Below, in pieces: positions 23,201 to 36,407 of a stretch of DNA of 64,000 nt. A model generated the notes under the pieces. The model worked only from the letters and a program-made list of their open reading frames with translations. It was not told where the DNA came from and ran no database searches. The translations under genes were made by a program, and so were the position numbers. The DNA is from Albula goreensis (Eukaryota; Chordata; Actinopteri; Albuliformes; Albulidae): positions 23,901,075 to 23,965,074 of the forward strand of contig CM040758.1 in assembly GCA_022829145.1 (NCBI GenBank), given 5' to 3'. The first letter of the stretch is position 1; every line of letters begins with the position of its first letter.

Positions 23201-26200
23201 TGCCAGCATAGATGCATGCTGATCGTGGTACCTTTACATTCAAATGTGAAACAGCATGTCACATCACAGCCGCTCCACAGAACACTGAATTAACCGCTTC
23301 AAGAAAAAAAAAAAAAGATTCATTTCACGATGTCAAGAGCTGACGCTCATGAGGTTATCGGTAACGATGGCAGGCTGGTTTGTCGTACGTTTAGACTGTT
23401 TCACCTCACACATGTGTGGTAGCAGGCCAGAGTCCTCACCACTTGCTGCTCCGCAGAGTGGGAAGCGGCCCAGCATGTTTGAAACCAGGCCAGGGGCAGC
23501 TGCTACTCCGTGACATTTTAAGGAGAAAAAAAACTTACTTGAGGAAAGCGTTGTCAGGGTAGCACATATCCATTTACACAAAATGTTCCCAGAAAGCAGT
23601 CCCACCTGGGGAAACATTTTGGTTACGTTCAGCAAATTTCTGGACATGAGATAGCATTATGACAGGAGTGTTCCCTGAGCGTTTTATTGTTACAAACAAG
23701 TCCATTCAGAGTCACAGAAAGAGCATTCGAGATATGCCACAAAGAAACACAATGGCGGCATCCTGTGAGCGTTATTTTGTCATGAAGAAGAAAAAAAAAA
23801 CTGGAGTCGGTATAAGTACAAATACATTTTAACAGCGATTCTGAACTGAAGAGGCGCATTTGTATGACATTGCAAACATTCCTGCTAAACTAACATGAGT
23901 GAACATCCGCTCCTTAAATGCTTTAGTAACTCGACTTTACTCTCCAAGGCCATTCCCGCAGCTTCCCTTGTCGCTTAAAGATAATGTTCAGGGGGTATTC
24001 AGGATGTTGGCCAAATGAGTTTTATCATTACCAGCCTTCCAATTATTCGAGGAATGTTCTGAGAGCCAAATCCTAGCTGTTAGCCGGGAACGCCCACCTG
24101 GATAGATGTTGTCATTCCCTGACCTGTGGGCTGTAACAGGCGAGGTGAGCTGCTGGGAACCAATAGGTTCTGATACACGTTTCCTCTGGGAGAGAGGACA
24201 AAGATACCAGATGCGCTCCAGAAAGGGCAAGCTTATAGACAGAGCTATTAGCATAGATGACTCATTAGATGGTATGGGTTTCTTAATTCCAGTTTTGGAT
24301 CTAAAGGCCATTTTTTTGGATCCTTTTTTTTTCAGAAATTCTCATTCCAAGAGTCGATCGTTTTCATACTTGGGTGTTAAATGAAAGTGTAGATTGCTGG
24401 TACAGTCTTGTCCTCGAAAGCGTTGAACTCTACGGCTGTGTAACAGGCCTGGCCGTTGTCGAGGAGACGACATGTGTTTTTTGCCATCTGTTCTCGTCAC
24501 TGTCTGAACGTTGGGTTCCATCTCAGTCAGGCTTACGGACGCATGCTTTTCCTCTTTAATAACAGTTTGTTCTTTGAGCTCAAATGGAAACTTCTCACTG
24601 CAGCCATGATTTTCAGCTTGGTTACTGAGCAAATTCATATACATTATTTTTATATATTTAATATTTTCACAGAGGCATGGAAGTCGTTTTGTGCTCATTG
24701 TTCACACATGCGTTAAACATATAAACATTGCAGGTGGAAACATAGACGTATGAATGTATGATTTTATAAGGGTATATATAGTTTGACCGAGACCTCTAGT
24801 AAGAGAGAGATTTACATTGACACGACAGCAAAGATAGAGTGAGACTTTGGAACTGAATTTGTTTTTTTAAGGGAAAAGTTTGGCGTCAAGTCTCCGCCTT
24901 AACTGTAATGTCATTGAGAATATGAAACACTGAAATTTGTAGATGGTAAACACACCCCAGGTAGTTTGTTGGAGTTCTGCTACATCAGCCTGTGTAGCGC
25001 TATTCACATTCTGTGTGAATAGAATGTCCAGCTTTTCCCTGTGGTTTATTCAAGTGCTTAAGATTCCTCAGGAAGCATGGTATGAAATACTTTCAGTGAT
25101 AACCGTGAGGTAAACAAACTTTTATTTATTTCAGAGCACAGCCCCAGGTGTCTCGGAGCCTCTCTCTCAGAATAAAGTCGTTGATTACGACTCTCCGGAA
25201 CATCGGCGGAGACCATCACGATAAGCCAAGTTACAATTATAAATAAAACATTTCCCAGCGAACGCAATGAGAGACGATAAGATTGACAAAAAGCCTTCGT
25301 CTTTCCCTGAGCACACGTGATATCCTCCTCGGCCGCTCTCCTGTCCTTCTGGGTATCCTCTGAGTGAATAAGTCCCGACAGGTACCCTGTCTAACTGAAA
25401 TAAACTTCACGAGCGCAGTCGTATTATTTGTTTTAATAGAGATTAGTGTTTCCTCACTCAATGTTGATTTGCATTCGCTGTCCCGTAGAATGTACCGGAC
25501 AAATAAATACAAATAAATCCACAATCCTCAGGATGCAGGCTGTGAATAATGCGGCTGCATTATGAAAATCCATAAAGGTCAATTGTCGGACCCTGTGTTC
25601 AGCGCAGAGTGGACCAGACGCTGCTTTCCCCTCGGTCTGGCGGGGGTTACTGTCTGCAGGCGTGTAAGCCGGCCGGGCCTTTAACCTCTGTATTCAGGTA
25701 ATCATTGCCTGAAATGAACCAAGAACTCCTTTCCCCTCCACCCCCACCCCCGACAATAATTTTTAGGTTCCTACCATAAAGACTGATGGTTCAGCCACGC
25801 TCACACATGACCAGGGGCGATCTTTTCCTCAGGTAGTCCTGGGTTCTAAGGCAAATTACCACCCTGTTCAATGCAGACGTGTTTTTTTTTTTCTTTTTCC
25901 CCGGTCCTTGAGTTTCTCATTTGTTTACAAGATGCAGAAGGAGATGCCAGGATATCACAGCACTGAGTATAATTAGATAATATGTAAAACACATGCTTTG
26001 AAGTGGCCCGAGATAAGGGTGGCTCGTGAGCAGATAAATTTATTCATTTGTATTATAATTACTCGGCTCGGCGTTTAAATTACAGGAGAGATACATTTAC
26101 CGACCCCCTGCTGTTAGTCAAAGGAGCGTGTGGAAGACAACCTTACAGTCTTTCCAGTGGATTTTATCAGTGTTGTCCAGACTGTCGAGTAATCCCGAAT

Positions 26201-26589
26201 TTCTACAAAGATATTTATTATAGCGTGGCACTGAGCAGGAGAAAATTGAGGAGGCAAGAGGGGAGGCAGCATCTTCAATTCAGATCGAGAAAGAATTTCT
26301 GGCGGAATCGAAATATGAGGACTGTAAACACACTTGGGTTAGTGAATCTATTTTTTTAAACCAGACCAAAGCTGGCTTTTTCATCATAGGCTGTTTCCCC
26401 AGCCAGGAAATCCATAAAGATGAAGAATGTATTTAAAAAATAAGAGAAACCTCACTGTAGATCCAGGGCAATACTAAGTCACAGGTTGATAGTGACAGTA
26501 TTACACCCAGATCAGACAATGAAGAAAAAATCATGTATTTTATTTGCAGCAGGTCGGTGTAATATTTAATATTTCTCATATAATGCAGC

Positions 26590-26793
26590 GTTCTTCAGTC
26601 CTGGGCCTGAGGGCCTGCTGTGTATGCTGCCGTTTGTTTCCCCTGAAAGTCCAAAACCCTTTATAACATTCACCTAATAAAGCAGGTGAGACCTGTTATA
26701 CCTGTGCTCAGCTGTTTTAATGGGTCATTTAAGAGCTGAATAAGAATAGAAACCAATATATGAATTTACCCTCCAGGATCAGGAGTTAGAACC
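26590..26793. mobile_element. MITE-like element with imperfect terminal inverted repeats
   Basis: The left end GTTCTTCAGTCCTGGGCCTG and the complement of the right end, GTTCTAACTCCTGATCCTGG, are alike over about 20 bases. The interior includes AGCAGGTGAGACCTG and TTAAGAGCTGAATAAG, a phrase shared by many fish dispersed repeats. It is about 204 bp with no coding capacity. The target duplication is not clear. A hAT-type origin is plausible but not shown. Confidence 0.6.
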
Positions 26794-28214
26794 ATGCACA
26801 CATGGAAAGAATTTTAAATGTAAGGGTGAAAATTTTGTAAACTATAAAAATTTTATTCAAGATTTTACTGTACCATATATATTTAAGTGTAACGCTATAA
26901 CTGGAAGATTAAAAAAAAAACTCAATGGGTGAGATTTACAGTAAATTCTGAAATGTGGAATTTGTAATGAGACAGAAGATTATTGTCACATCATACAATG
27001 GCAGGGATTAACTCATTTCTTGTAAAGCCTTGAAAAAAACATCTGTAATAAAATGAAAGTGGTTTAAAGATTAGACATGCAATCTTTCTGCCGTAGGTTC
27101 AGATTATAGATCAAAGGTCAGCTTTTTTTAAATAAATGAAATCCTCTCTCTTGCAAAATGTGTCATTTAAATACTGTTTAAAACATAGGAGTGGCAGTGC
27201 AGTTTATTCCAACTGGACAGAATCCCAAATCGATTGCAAAATGTTATAAATAAGACTGCTTCTCTTATTAATTTATTAAAATTATTTTACATTTCAGATG
27301 AAATGCTACCCTTATGATTGATATCTGGTTCCTTGTCTCCACTGTATTACAGTATTTTTGAGTTTCCTTGGTGATGCCAGTTGTATTTGAGTAAATTGTC
27401 TTCAGGCTCCTATCAATTTGGTATGAAATAATAACACTGAAACATTACAGAGGGGTTTATCAATGCATGGGAATAATTTATTGTATTGTATTGATTTCTG
27501 AGCTTGTTTTAGATGTTGTTATATGGCCTTTTTCTAAGTTAAAGAAAAGTTCAAACAAATCTTTATTACAGAGACGTGTAAAGAGGGATTGAGTTACTGA
27601 GGTCTCTATGATCCCCAACTTTGAGTGTGGACCCCACCCTCCACCTCTGATCGCTATGGAAACTCCGCTAAAAAACCTTAGAGAAGGGTTTCTCAGGACC
27701 CCCTTCTTTTCCCTGACAAACCCTCCCCCCAGTCACCACAAGCTGGCTGCCTCACTTAAATTAAAGCTCCAGCGTTAAACTAGTGAGATGTTGTAGCACT
27801 CGACATTTTTTCCCGAGCAGAGCTGAAAATTGCTGACGGTTATTTAAACAGAAGTAAACAGTCAGTGCAAATATGTCTTCCAGTCTGTTTGGATTAAATA
27901 GCGTAGATATGTTATATAAATACAGATATTATATTTTGTAAAATTGTAATATGTGTGTGGGGCCGCTCTAGCGCACGGTGGAAGCGCTGTGGTTTATTGA
28001 AGACTTCTCTCAGTATCAGTCTGCCTCCCCTGCCCTTCTTATCCCCAACTCACTTTCATTTATTTTTATGCTTCACTTGGAATTTTAATCTGCCAGACGA
28101 TGTTTCCAAATTCTTTACATGTGGCGGAGACGATTGAGTGCTTGATGAAGGTTTACATAAGGTCTGCGAGTCTAACTGCTGTCAGATGTCAGGGAGATGT
28201 GATGAGAAGTGTGT

Positions 28215-28215
<1 letters not shown>

Positions 28216-28261
<46 letters not shown>

Positions 28262-28630
28262 ATGGGTGAGTGTGGTGGGTGGGTCTGTTTGTGTGTGTGT
28301 TTGTGTTTGTGTGTGTGGGTGTGTGTGGGTGGATGGTATGTGCGTGTGGGTGTGTGTGTAGGTGGATGAGTGTGGTGGGTGGGTCTGTTTGTGTGTGTTT
28401 GTCTTTGTGTGTGTATGTGTGTGTGGGTGGATGGTGTGTGTGTGTTGGTGTGTGTGTAGGTGGGTGAGTGTGGTGGGTGGGTCTGTTTGTGTGTGTGGGT
28501 GTGGATGGGTTCGTCTGTGCATCTGTGTGTATGTGTGTGCAGGTAGATTTGTGTGTGTGTGTGTGGGTCTGTTTGTGTGTATGTGTGTGGGAAGGTGTGT
28601 TTGGCTGTGTGTGTCTGTGGGCTGGTGCGT
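28216..28630 (+). repeat. TG-rich compound microsatellite with a longer repeating block
   Basis: A pure TG run (28216-28260) leads into 370 bp of TG-rich sequence. Inside it the phrase GTGTGGTGGGTGGGTCTGTT recurs three times about 100 bp apart, so a block of roughly 100 bp has itself been duplicated. Open frames here are low-complexity and not genes. Confidence 0.92.
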
Positions 28631-30063
28631 AGGATGAGAGGGAGAGAGAGACACGTAACCCCTGACTGTTCTTCTCCTGACGTTTGTCAGTATCACATCT
28701 GAACATCGATACAACCAGTGCATGCCCGGGCCCCGTGTTTGGGTCCTGCTGGTCAGCACTGACCAGGGGCCGGAGGACGCTGTGGAGGTGGAGACCAGCT
28801 GCTCGATTCCGGGGCATCCTTGGGAGTTTGTGACACCGCAAGTCTGTGTGTCTGCCCTGGCATCTCATCAAATATTTACCGCGGTGGCCTTATACCCAGC
28901 TTTGCACTCTAAAATCACTGAAACGCAGTCAGCTAAGGCAATGGGAGTCTCTCCTTCATGGCAAGGCCCTTCAAGCTCGGATATGCACAAGCTTTTTCTT
29001 GCAAAGGATCTTTCATGTATCCTTTTTTGGCTCTGATCACTGCTGTTGCCGACAGCGCTGTTGTAGTTTTGACAAACTCAATCAACAGTTTCTCTCTGTC
29101 TCTCCTGCCCCCCCCACCCTACCCACTCCGTTTCTCTCTCTCTCTCTCTTGCTCTTTCTCTGAAAATGAAAGTCCTTCAAGGTGCACAAAGTTGTTTTGA
29201 TGGAGCTGGAACAATTCTGTTGGCTTTGAACCTAAGATTCAGAAACTGTAGGAAGAGTTACAGACACCATCGCACTGTACCTTATAATCTTTTTGCAAAG
29301 ATAATGTTTTTTTCCCCCCGCTTTAAGCTGAAAATTTGATGACATCAGAAAAGGTGTCAGATGCCTTGTCACTAGGGAGATATCTTATTGCATATATACC
29401 CTGACAAAGGTGATATTGGCCATATAATTTACGCTGGCAAGTTACGCTGGCACTTGGTGTACCTTCACATTTGTATTAGATTGTGAAGAATGAAGAGGAA
29501 ATGAGATTCAGATGAACTTGTGTATATGGGTACAGCGCACAGCGTAAGCAAAAGCTCAGGTATTCCCAGGTAAGCCTTATTTATTGAATTTTAAAATAAT
29601 GTTGCTGTGGACTCATTTGCAGTGAGTCAGTGGAAAGCAGAAAGCTTAAGTAAGTGTTTTTCCACATGGGAAAAACGCACAAAATGTTTTTTCCCCTAGT
29701 TCACATTTGCAACACTTTTTTTTTACATATTTATGTTGTTTTTTATGAAAATTATTCAAGTGTATTTGGTTTGTGCTTTTTGGTGAAGGCATATCAGTCC
29801 CAAAGCCACTGTTAAAAAAAATATATATTTTAGAAAAAGTAGTAGTGTTCTTAAAGTCCCACTCCAGCTAGCTTACTTCCTGATTTTACCCAGATGTACT
29901 CATCTTTCAGAGGCAGAGATTACTGAAGCTATGCCCATTCGCTGGCCCGGGCTGGACCTCATGAGCAGCATAGCTACATCATGTATGTAACTATGCTAAA
30001 ACAGGCTGCGAGGAGGCCACTACCACTGCCACGCCCCCTTTTAGCCAATTGGCATGAACAGAA

Positions 30064-30091
<28 letters not shown>
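30064..30091 (+). repeat. (CA)n microsatellite inside a possible dispersed repeat
   Basis: A CA run of about 28 bp. Its flanks, GCCACGCCCCCTTTTAGCCA before and GACCTCCATGCCAAATTTCA after, resemble a fish dispersed repeat, but I cannot name it. Confidence 0.85.
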
Positions 30092-30094
<3 letters not shown>

Positions 30095-30426
30095 ACCTCC
30101 ATGCCAAATTTCAGCATCCTAGGGAGCGAAAACTGTGACCGCCAAAGGGTGGGAAATTTTTGTGGACTGACCAAACGACTGACCAACCAACCAACTGACA
30201 GAGCGAGATATAGAGCTAAAAAGGATGTCGTTTTAGGATAAGAATTGAGTTGCTCAGACTGTCACTGACATGTCAGTGTTCAGGCCTGGATTATTGTGTG
30301 ACAGCATGTGACATAATACAGTAAGGAGATTGATGTGGACTCAGTTCCCTTAGTACGATAGATATGTCATATATGTTACCATGCAAAAAAACATACATCC
30401 CAGCATGAGGGTCAGAAAATTGAGTA

Positions 30427-30780
30427 CAGCCAGGCCCCGGATTACGAATGAGATCCGTTCCTAAATCTGTCTTTAAGTCGAATTTGTATGTAAGTCGGAA
30501 CAGATACATATGGTTCATATTTAGCGTCAGTTAGTCAAATGTTTGTCTCAGTATAAAGTATATATTTGACCTTCCTATGAATATAAAACACTTAAGAACT
30601 CGAGTCGACGAGCCAGCTGGGCTGCGGAATGTGTTCATGAGCATCACGAAGTAGTGCGTGCGTTCGCTATTACGAACCATTTCATTTAACTCAAATTTTT
30701 AACATAGTAGGCTTTATGGAAGTCCATTCACAAGAACGAATTGTCCGTAAGTTGGACATGCGTAACCCGGAGACTGTCTG
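30427..30780. mobile_element. pogo/Tigger-like MITE, 354 bp, TA target duplication
   Basis: The left end starts CAGCCAGGCCCCGGATTACG and the complement of the right end starts CAGACAGTCTCCGGGTTACG. Over the first 24 bases 19 match. TA lies on both sides (30425-30426 and 30781-30782), the target duplication of the Tc1/mariner/pogo superfamily. The interior has sub-terminal repeats such as TAAGTCGAATTTGTATGTAA and no transposase frame. This is a non-autonomous element that needed a transposase from elsewhere. Confidence 0.85.
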
Positions 30781-31645
30781 TATTCACTGTCGGCCTCGGA
30801 CTGTCCCAAACACATCCGTTTTCAGATTTGGGTTTTCGTGCGACACAAGTTCCAATCCAGAGGACAGAGCTGTAAAAATCAGTGACACTGGCCTGCAGTG
30901 AAGCGCTTGCTTGTTGTTGTTGTTTTTTTTTTTCTTCAAGGACCAGTTAACCTTCATAAAGCAATCAGAGCTGAACCCCTGATGAAATCAGAATGGGTGG
31001 CAGCAATTAAGGGCATTCCATGCTTCATAGAGGCCCGACAATACAGGATAAGATAAGAGATACTTGTATATATTTTTTCTTTGAATATGTACCTTTATAT
31101 ATGCAACATCCAACATCCATTTTTTGCGTTTTGTGTCTGTTATTGTTGTTAGCATTTCAATTCATGTTCTAATGTGCTATATCTTAGAGTGCTGCAGTTT
31201 TTATAACTGGGAATGTTGCACAGGTACAATGTCTTATGGTACAACATTCATGTTTAATAGGCTACTTTTGTGTTGTGGCATTCTGTTAGTTTGGTTGCTT
31301 TCTTTTGTGACTGAGTTAGCAGTTCTATACTCCTACAAGAAGATGTGTTTTAGCTGAAGCACGGCGCCAGCCAGTGAGAGAGCTGGTAAACTTAAATTCT
31401 GACACAAGCATCATGGAAGCTGCTGGGAGCTGGCTTGTTTCACTTGGCTGTTTTTCTTTGCAAATTGAAGGAATTTGGGTTGCTGAGGGGGAATGTCTCA
31501 TTTCAATATTGTGCTAATAAGTGCCGCGCTACACTGTGTCACTGATGTAGGCCTGCAGCGCTCGCTCACTCCAGACTCTGCAGCTTCAGGCAGGACCAGA
31601 CTCCTCACTGCAGAGTTACAGTGGTACAGTAGAGTAGAACTGTCA

Positions 31646-31835
31646 TACACACACACACACGCACACACACACACACACAAGCAAACAGTGTCTCTTTCCC
31701 TCTCCCTCTCCCTCTCTATCTCTCTCTCTCTCACACACACACTCCACACATACACAAATGCAAATAGTATCTCTTTGTTTTTCTCACACGCACACATACA
31801 CAGTGTCTCTCACACACACACGCAAACAAACTGAG

Positions 31836-31873
<38 letters not shown>

Positions 31874-31914
31874 CAAACACACAGTCTCTCTCACACACAC
31901 ACACCCAATCAGCA

Positions 31915-31954
<40 letters not shown>

Positions 31955-31955
31955 A
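31646..31955 (+). repeat. compound CA/CT microsatellite
   Basis: Alternating (CA)n blocks and TCTCTCTC blocks, with phrases such as CAGTGTCTCTCACACACACA repeated at intervals. The last pure CA run is at 31922-31952. Open frames on both strands are low-complexity artefacts. Confidence 0.95.
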
Positions 31956-33049
31956 AATCCCCATGGGAGGCTCTGAATCCTGCATTAGCAGAGGACGCTG
32001 TAGTGTGTATGTGGGCCTCGCCTCTGCTCACACACTGCTTTATTAAGCCTGAGATGTTTATCATGCACGCCCGCGTAGTTTTGTCTCCTAAGTCCCTCGC
32101 CTTCGCGTCTCTCCTTTATGATATTTCAGAATCAATTAGGCTTTTCATAACTGGAGGACTTTAATTATTGATGTGGGTGAGCGCTGGAGTGGGAGAGGGA
32201 CTGTGTGAAAAGAGCCAGTGTGCGCGCGCCCTGGCGGAGCTCAAGTGTGCTTACTGCTGCTCTGTCAGATGTTAATGGCCTTTCTAGCATTTTCTGAATC
32301 AGCCCCATTTGAGTTGTCACTATTGCATTATTGTGAGCATCCGAGGAAAGAAGAAACCATTAAAACAGACAGTTCAGTTTTTTTTAACTACTCGGACAAT
32401 ATAATGTAAAACCTCCATTTGAGGAAAAATGTAATTACACATTAATGACTTGAGTGTAGCTCGTCATTTCTGATTTTAATTCAACAGGCATGCATGTGTA
32501 CTGCAGCCTGGAGCAAAGTGCTGCTTTTTAATTATTGCATTGCATTAAACCCCCCCCCCCCTTTTTATTTCAGTCTTTTTCTGTAAATGTTGTCTTCAAA
32601 TGGGTCTTTTGAAACCTTCAACATTGAGTGCATAATTTGCTTTTTTATTTGGGTACAGGTGTTAACTGATAATACTGCACTTTGTACTTTAGCTTTGGAG
32701 TAGCTATTCAATTTTATGTTTGTTTTTTTTTCTCTCTATCATTTGCACCACAGCATCTCTTGAGTATGTGTTAAGCAGTCATTGAAATAAATGGAAATTT
32801 AAAATCCTGAGTGTTATTGCTTAGTAATTATTGTTTAGTTATCAAGAAAGGCATGCAATTAAAAAAAAAAAAAAACATCCATTAAATTCGCACAATTTAT
32901 TGTATTTTATTGTACCCTCATTACTCAAAAGGTAGTCCCAAAGAAGATGGCATAACATACAATAATACACACAAAAGCACATTGCATTGTCGAGAGGTAG
33001 GAGAGAGAAATGTTAGATGTTTAGAGGGTACGCTAAGGCCAGGTACATT

Positions 33050-33910
33050 GTGAATCTGCAGGACAATGACGGCGGTTTCGGTGAAGTTCTCTCAGGTGAG
33101 CAGAGCGGACAGGTGTGTTGAAGAGACTGGGCCCGCTGATGGGATGGGTTGTGGCGTGAGCCGGGCCCCCACCACCACCCCCTCCGTACACCGCCACCAA
33201 AGGGCAGCGGGAGCCCCAGCGAGATTCGACAATCTCCGAACAATGTGCTCTTACATTAAACAGCCGCGGGATCGATCGGCGTACCCGCGCTGCTGCAGAA
33301 ATCCAATAGGGTCAGCCATTAGTCAACAAACCAAAGCAAGGGAGTGAGCTGCTTCTCCCAAGCAGGGAAGAGCAGGAGGGGGGAGGGGGGAAGGGAGGAT
33401 ACTGGAGAGGAGGAGAGGGTAACCAACAGCGTTGGGGATGGGGGGGGGGAATGAAATGGCAGGGGGTCGCACCCAGACAAATCATTACCGCGGTCAAATA
33501 AATGTTACCGGTCGCTGCTAGCCCGCGGCCCTCCACCTCCAGTTCCTGGCACACACGCAGTGGGAGAGAGAGGGAGAGAGAGAGATTCGGCAATGGGCTA
33601 AAAATGGAGGGATTGGATTTTGTGGGACAACGTAGGGTGACGGTCTGAGAGTCCCAAGCCCTCAGGCTCCAAGCGCATCCAAGTATTACCCCGGCTACCC
33701 CAAGGCCGCCACGCGCCAAATTGAATGCCGGACCGAAGGTCACGGGTTTCACTGGCCGGGCGGAGGCTTACACAACGAGGAGCTTTACCTCGCCTGCTCC
33801 CCCGTAAATCCAGCAGTGCGAACTGGCAGCCGAAAACGTGCGCAACGAGGCCGCGAGATCCGCCGTCACCGTTGCCGCTGCCGTCGCCGTGGCAGCATGC
33901 CGAATGAGGG
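33050..33910. promoter_or_regulatory. CpG-rich island inside the large intron (possible regulatory element)
   Basis: CpG is frequent over about 860 bp, with CCGCGGGATCGATCGGCGTA, TTACCGCGGTCAAATAAA, CCACGCGCC, GGCCGCGAGATCCGCC and a GCCGTCACCGTTGCCGCTGCC run. It contrasts with the AT-rich intron on both sides. A G-rich stretch (33375-33460) and a GA-rich stretch (33561-33590) lie within it. No TATA box or initiator stands out. It may be an intragenic promoter, an enhancer or simply a GC-rich segment. The open frame on the minus strand at 33598-34017 looks like no known protein. Confidence 0.45.
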
Positions 33911-34256
33911 CGTAGGCCGCAGAAATAAATAATGTAACTGGAGTTAAGACTGGAGGCTGTTTTATGTAGCGCTGCTATAGCTGTTAATGTTATAGAGGAG
34001 GGGGGGGATGTGCACATTGTTAGATAGGATCACAGTCTTCCACAAACGCTTTGTTAAGATCAATTGGGTGCCATGGTTATTCAATGATTTCCAACAATAG
34101 AGCAAAACTGATAAGCAGCTTCCCCCAACCCTTTTTTTCCCCAGTCATCTGTGATGCTGTACGGGGTTTTAATGTGGATATGGAAGAGTTCAAGTGCTGC
34201 TGGGGAGCTCAGAGCAGAGCCGTGTGAAAGTAAGTCTCTCTCCAAGGGCCCTGTCT

Positions 34257-34260
<4 letters not shown>

Positions 34261-34293
<33 letters not shown>
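34261..34293 (+). repeat. (TG)n microsatellite
   Basis: A pure TG run of about 33 bp followed by a G-rich segment. Confidence 0.96.
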
Positions 34294-34295
<2 letters not shown>

Positions 34296-34995
34296 GCTGG
34301 GGGAAGGGTGGGTGGGTGGATGGGGGGTACTCATGTGGCTGTCAGGAAGGAGCTGTATAAATGAATTAGAGCTGACATTTAATGGTTAGCGTTGCTGCCC
34401 TGCTTATTAGAAAGGGGAAAAAGAAATTCCAGAATATCAGCAGAAATTTCGGTATTCATTAGCCGAGTTTCCATAACGGGGGGGGGCGGAGTGGCAGGGG
34501 TGGGGCTTCGCCATAGCAACGCCATAGCACCCACCATTGTTGACGCTCCCACGGAATGAAAGGTACACAGAAAAAAAAAAAAAAAAACTGAAACAAAAAG
34601 ATAAATAAATAAAGAAATAAGAGGATGGGAAGAGTGGAACGGTGTGCATCTCTGCAGAGATTGCATGGTGAATGAGAGTAATTTACATGATCATTCATTA
34701 TTTAAATCATGTCACAAATGGGGTTTTGGCTGATGGTCTCCCTCGGTGGAGAACATAGGAATGCATTAAGTAAACAGGCCAGAAGTGATTTTAAAGGGAC
34801 TGGATCTTTGCAAGGCCTTCAATGTATCCCCAGCAGCCGGATGCACCGTGTGTGCTCCCCCTGTCAACCACCCCTCCCCGCACCCCCACTGGCAGAAAAC
34901 ATCCTCTGCCTTTATATTGTCCCAGGGCCGCAGAGCGGACTGACTTTCATTGGGAATCGGCAGTTAATTGACCAATTACTGTGCCTGACTGCGCA

Positions 34996-35063
34996 CTTAA
35001 CGCACCCCTTACTCACCCCCCCTTACGCACCTCTTACGCACCCCTTACGCACCCCTTACGCAC
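34996..35063 (+). repeat. short TTACGCACCCC tandem repeat
   Basis: About six variants of an 11-bp unit TTACGCACCCC, some with an inserted CC or a T/C change. Small minisatellite, no sign of coding use. Confidence 0.85.
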
Positions 35064-36332
35064 CTGGCTTATGGCTCCAATTCAGGTGCTGATTTTGGGG
35101 ATAGGATCAAAATCCAGCCGTGTACGTGGCTCTGCAGGCCTGGACCTGAGTTGGGGTGTCCTCTCACTAAGGGGGTCTGCCTTGTGGGTGACCCCAATAG
35201 AACAGAGGTGCTCCGTGACAGAAGACCGTTTGTGGGGTTTCTGTTTTTATTTCTTATTCAGCTTGCGTTAGCCGAGGCTGGAATTTGGGAAACTGCAGGG
35301 GCTCCCTTATCCTGACTCTGGTCTCCAGAATGAGTGGGCGCTCGTTTTTACACAACCCTGTGACTGCCCACGGTGCAAACAACGGCATACTCACACCACT
35401 CCTTTAGCCCACTCTATGCCTAATGTATCTAGGTCGTGCTAATAGCTAGGCCCGCTAAGTATCTAGTCCATGCTAATAATTAATTGCCTCTGTGGCTAAC
35501 TCCATGGCTTAAGTATCTAGGCCTGCTAATTAGCCAGCAGGCAAGAAGCTAATGTCACGCCAAGGATTGTGTGGTGTAGTATTTATGGAGTTGAGTTTTT
35601 TTTTATCTCTTCTTTTTATGATTTTAAAACTTTGTGGTGGCATTTCTTCAGTAACCCTAGTTCGATTTGTCCATCTCTGTTTGTCTGTGTCTGTTTGTGA
35701 AAGTCTGTCCTCTTGGTTGTTAATAAAAGCTAATATATGGCTAAATTCGCCAGCACGCTAACGAGGTAGAGGCGGGGAGCTGACGTCACGTCTGCCCAGG
35801 ACTCAGACGTGACTGTTCTGTCTGTGTGCCACATTTGGTAAATCCAAAACCATTCGCGTCTCTCCCTCTCTCCTGTATAATTTTTTTTTTTTTCACTGCG
35901 TGACAGCGCGGTGAATAGAGTCATAAAAAAATAGGAATATTAGAGGGAAATGCTAATTGTTTTTGACAGGGACACGGCCCTACTGTCTGAAGAAAAGCAC
36001 CGATCTAAACAGAGGGGCTCGGGAATGAATGCGTTGGCTCGCACAGGCGAGTCGGGGAGACATTTACCGAAAGAGGCAGAACAAATTTAACTGACATCAT
36101 TTGCTCTATTGATGTTCAACTTTCAATTATCCGAGGCAGAATGAACAGGGCAAACAGCATTCCAGCCACACTGTGAGAATGAAGCCAAGCTTATGCTAAG
36201 AAGCAATAAAAATTTCAGTCAAAAAGAAATATATCTTGAGTTAAGTACTTTGTAATGGGAATGTGGTGTCCCGTCATCACTCTTTTTTATAAAAACTATC
36301 GAGTCTTCTCCAATGGAAACCTGCCAAGAAAC

Positions 36333-36363
36333 GAGAGAGCATGAAAGAGACAGAGAGAGAGAG

Positions 36364-36403
<40 letters not shown>
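36333..36403 (+). repeat. (GA)n microsatellite
   Basis: A GA-rich stretch with a pure GAGAGA core at about 36371-36403. Confidence 0.93.

Positions 36404-36407
<4 letters not shown>

Noticed and set aside
28172..28871. Long TH-rich or VCVC-rich open frames on both strands
   Set aside because: They are translations of TG/CA repeats. The same applies to the frames at 31493-31976, 50392-51059 and 56359-56856.
33598..34017. 139-codon open frame on the minus strand in the CpG-rich island
   Set aside because: GC-rich DNA has fewer stop codons, so long chance frames are expected. The product is low-complexity in part and matches no family I know.
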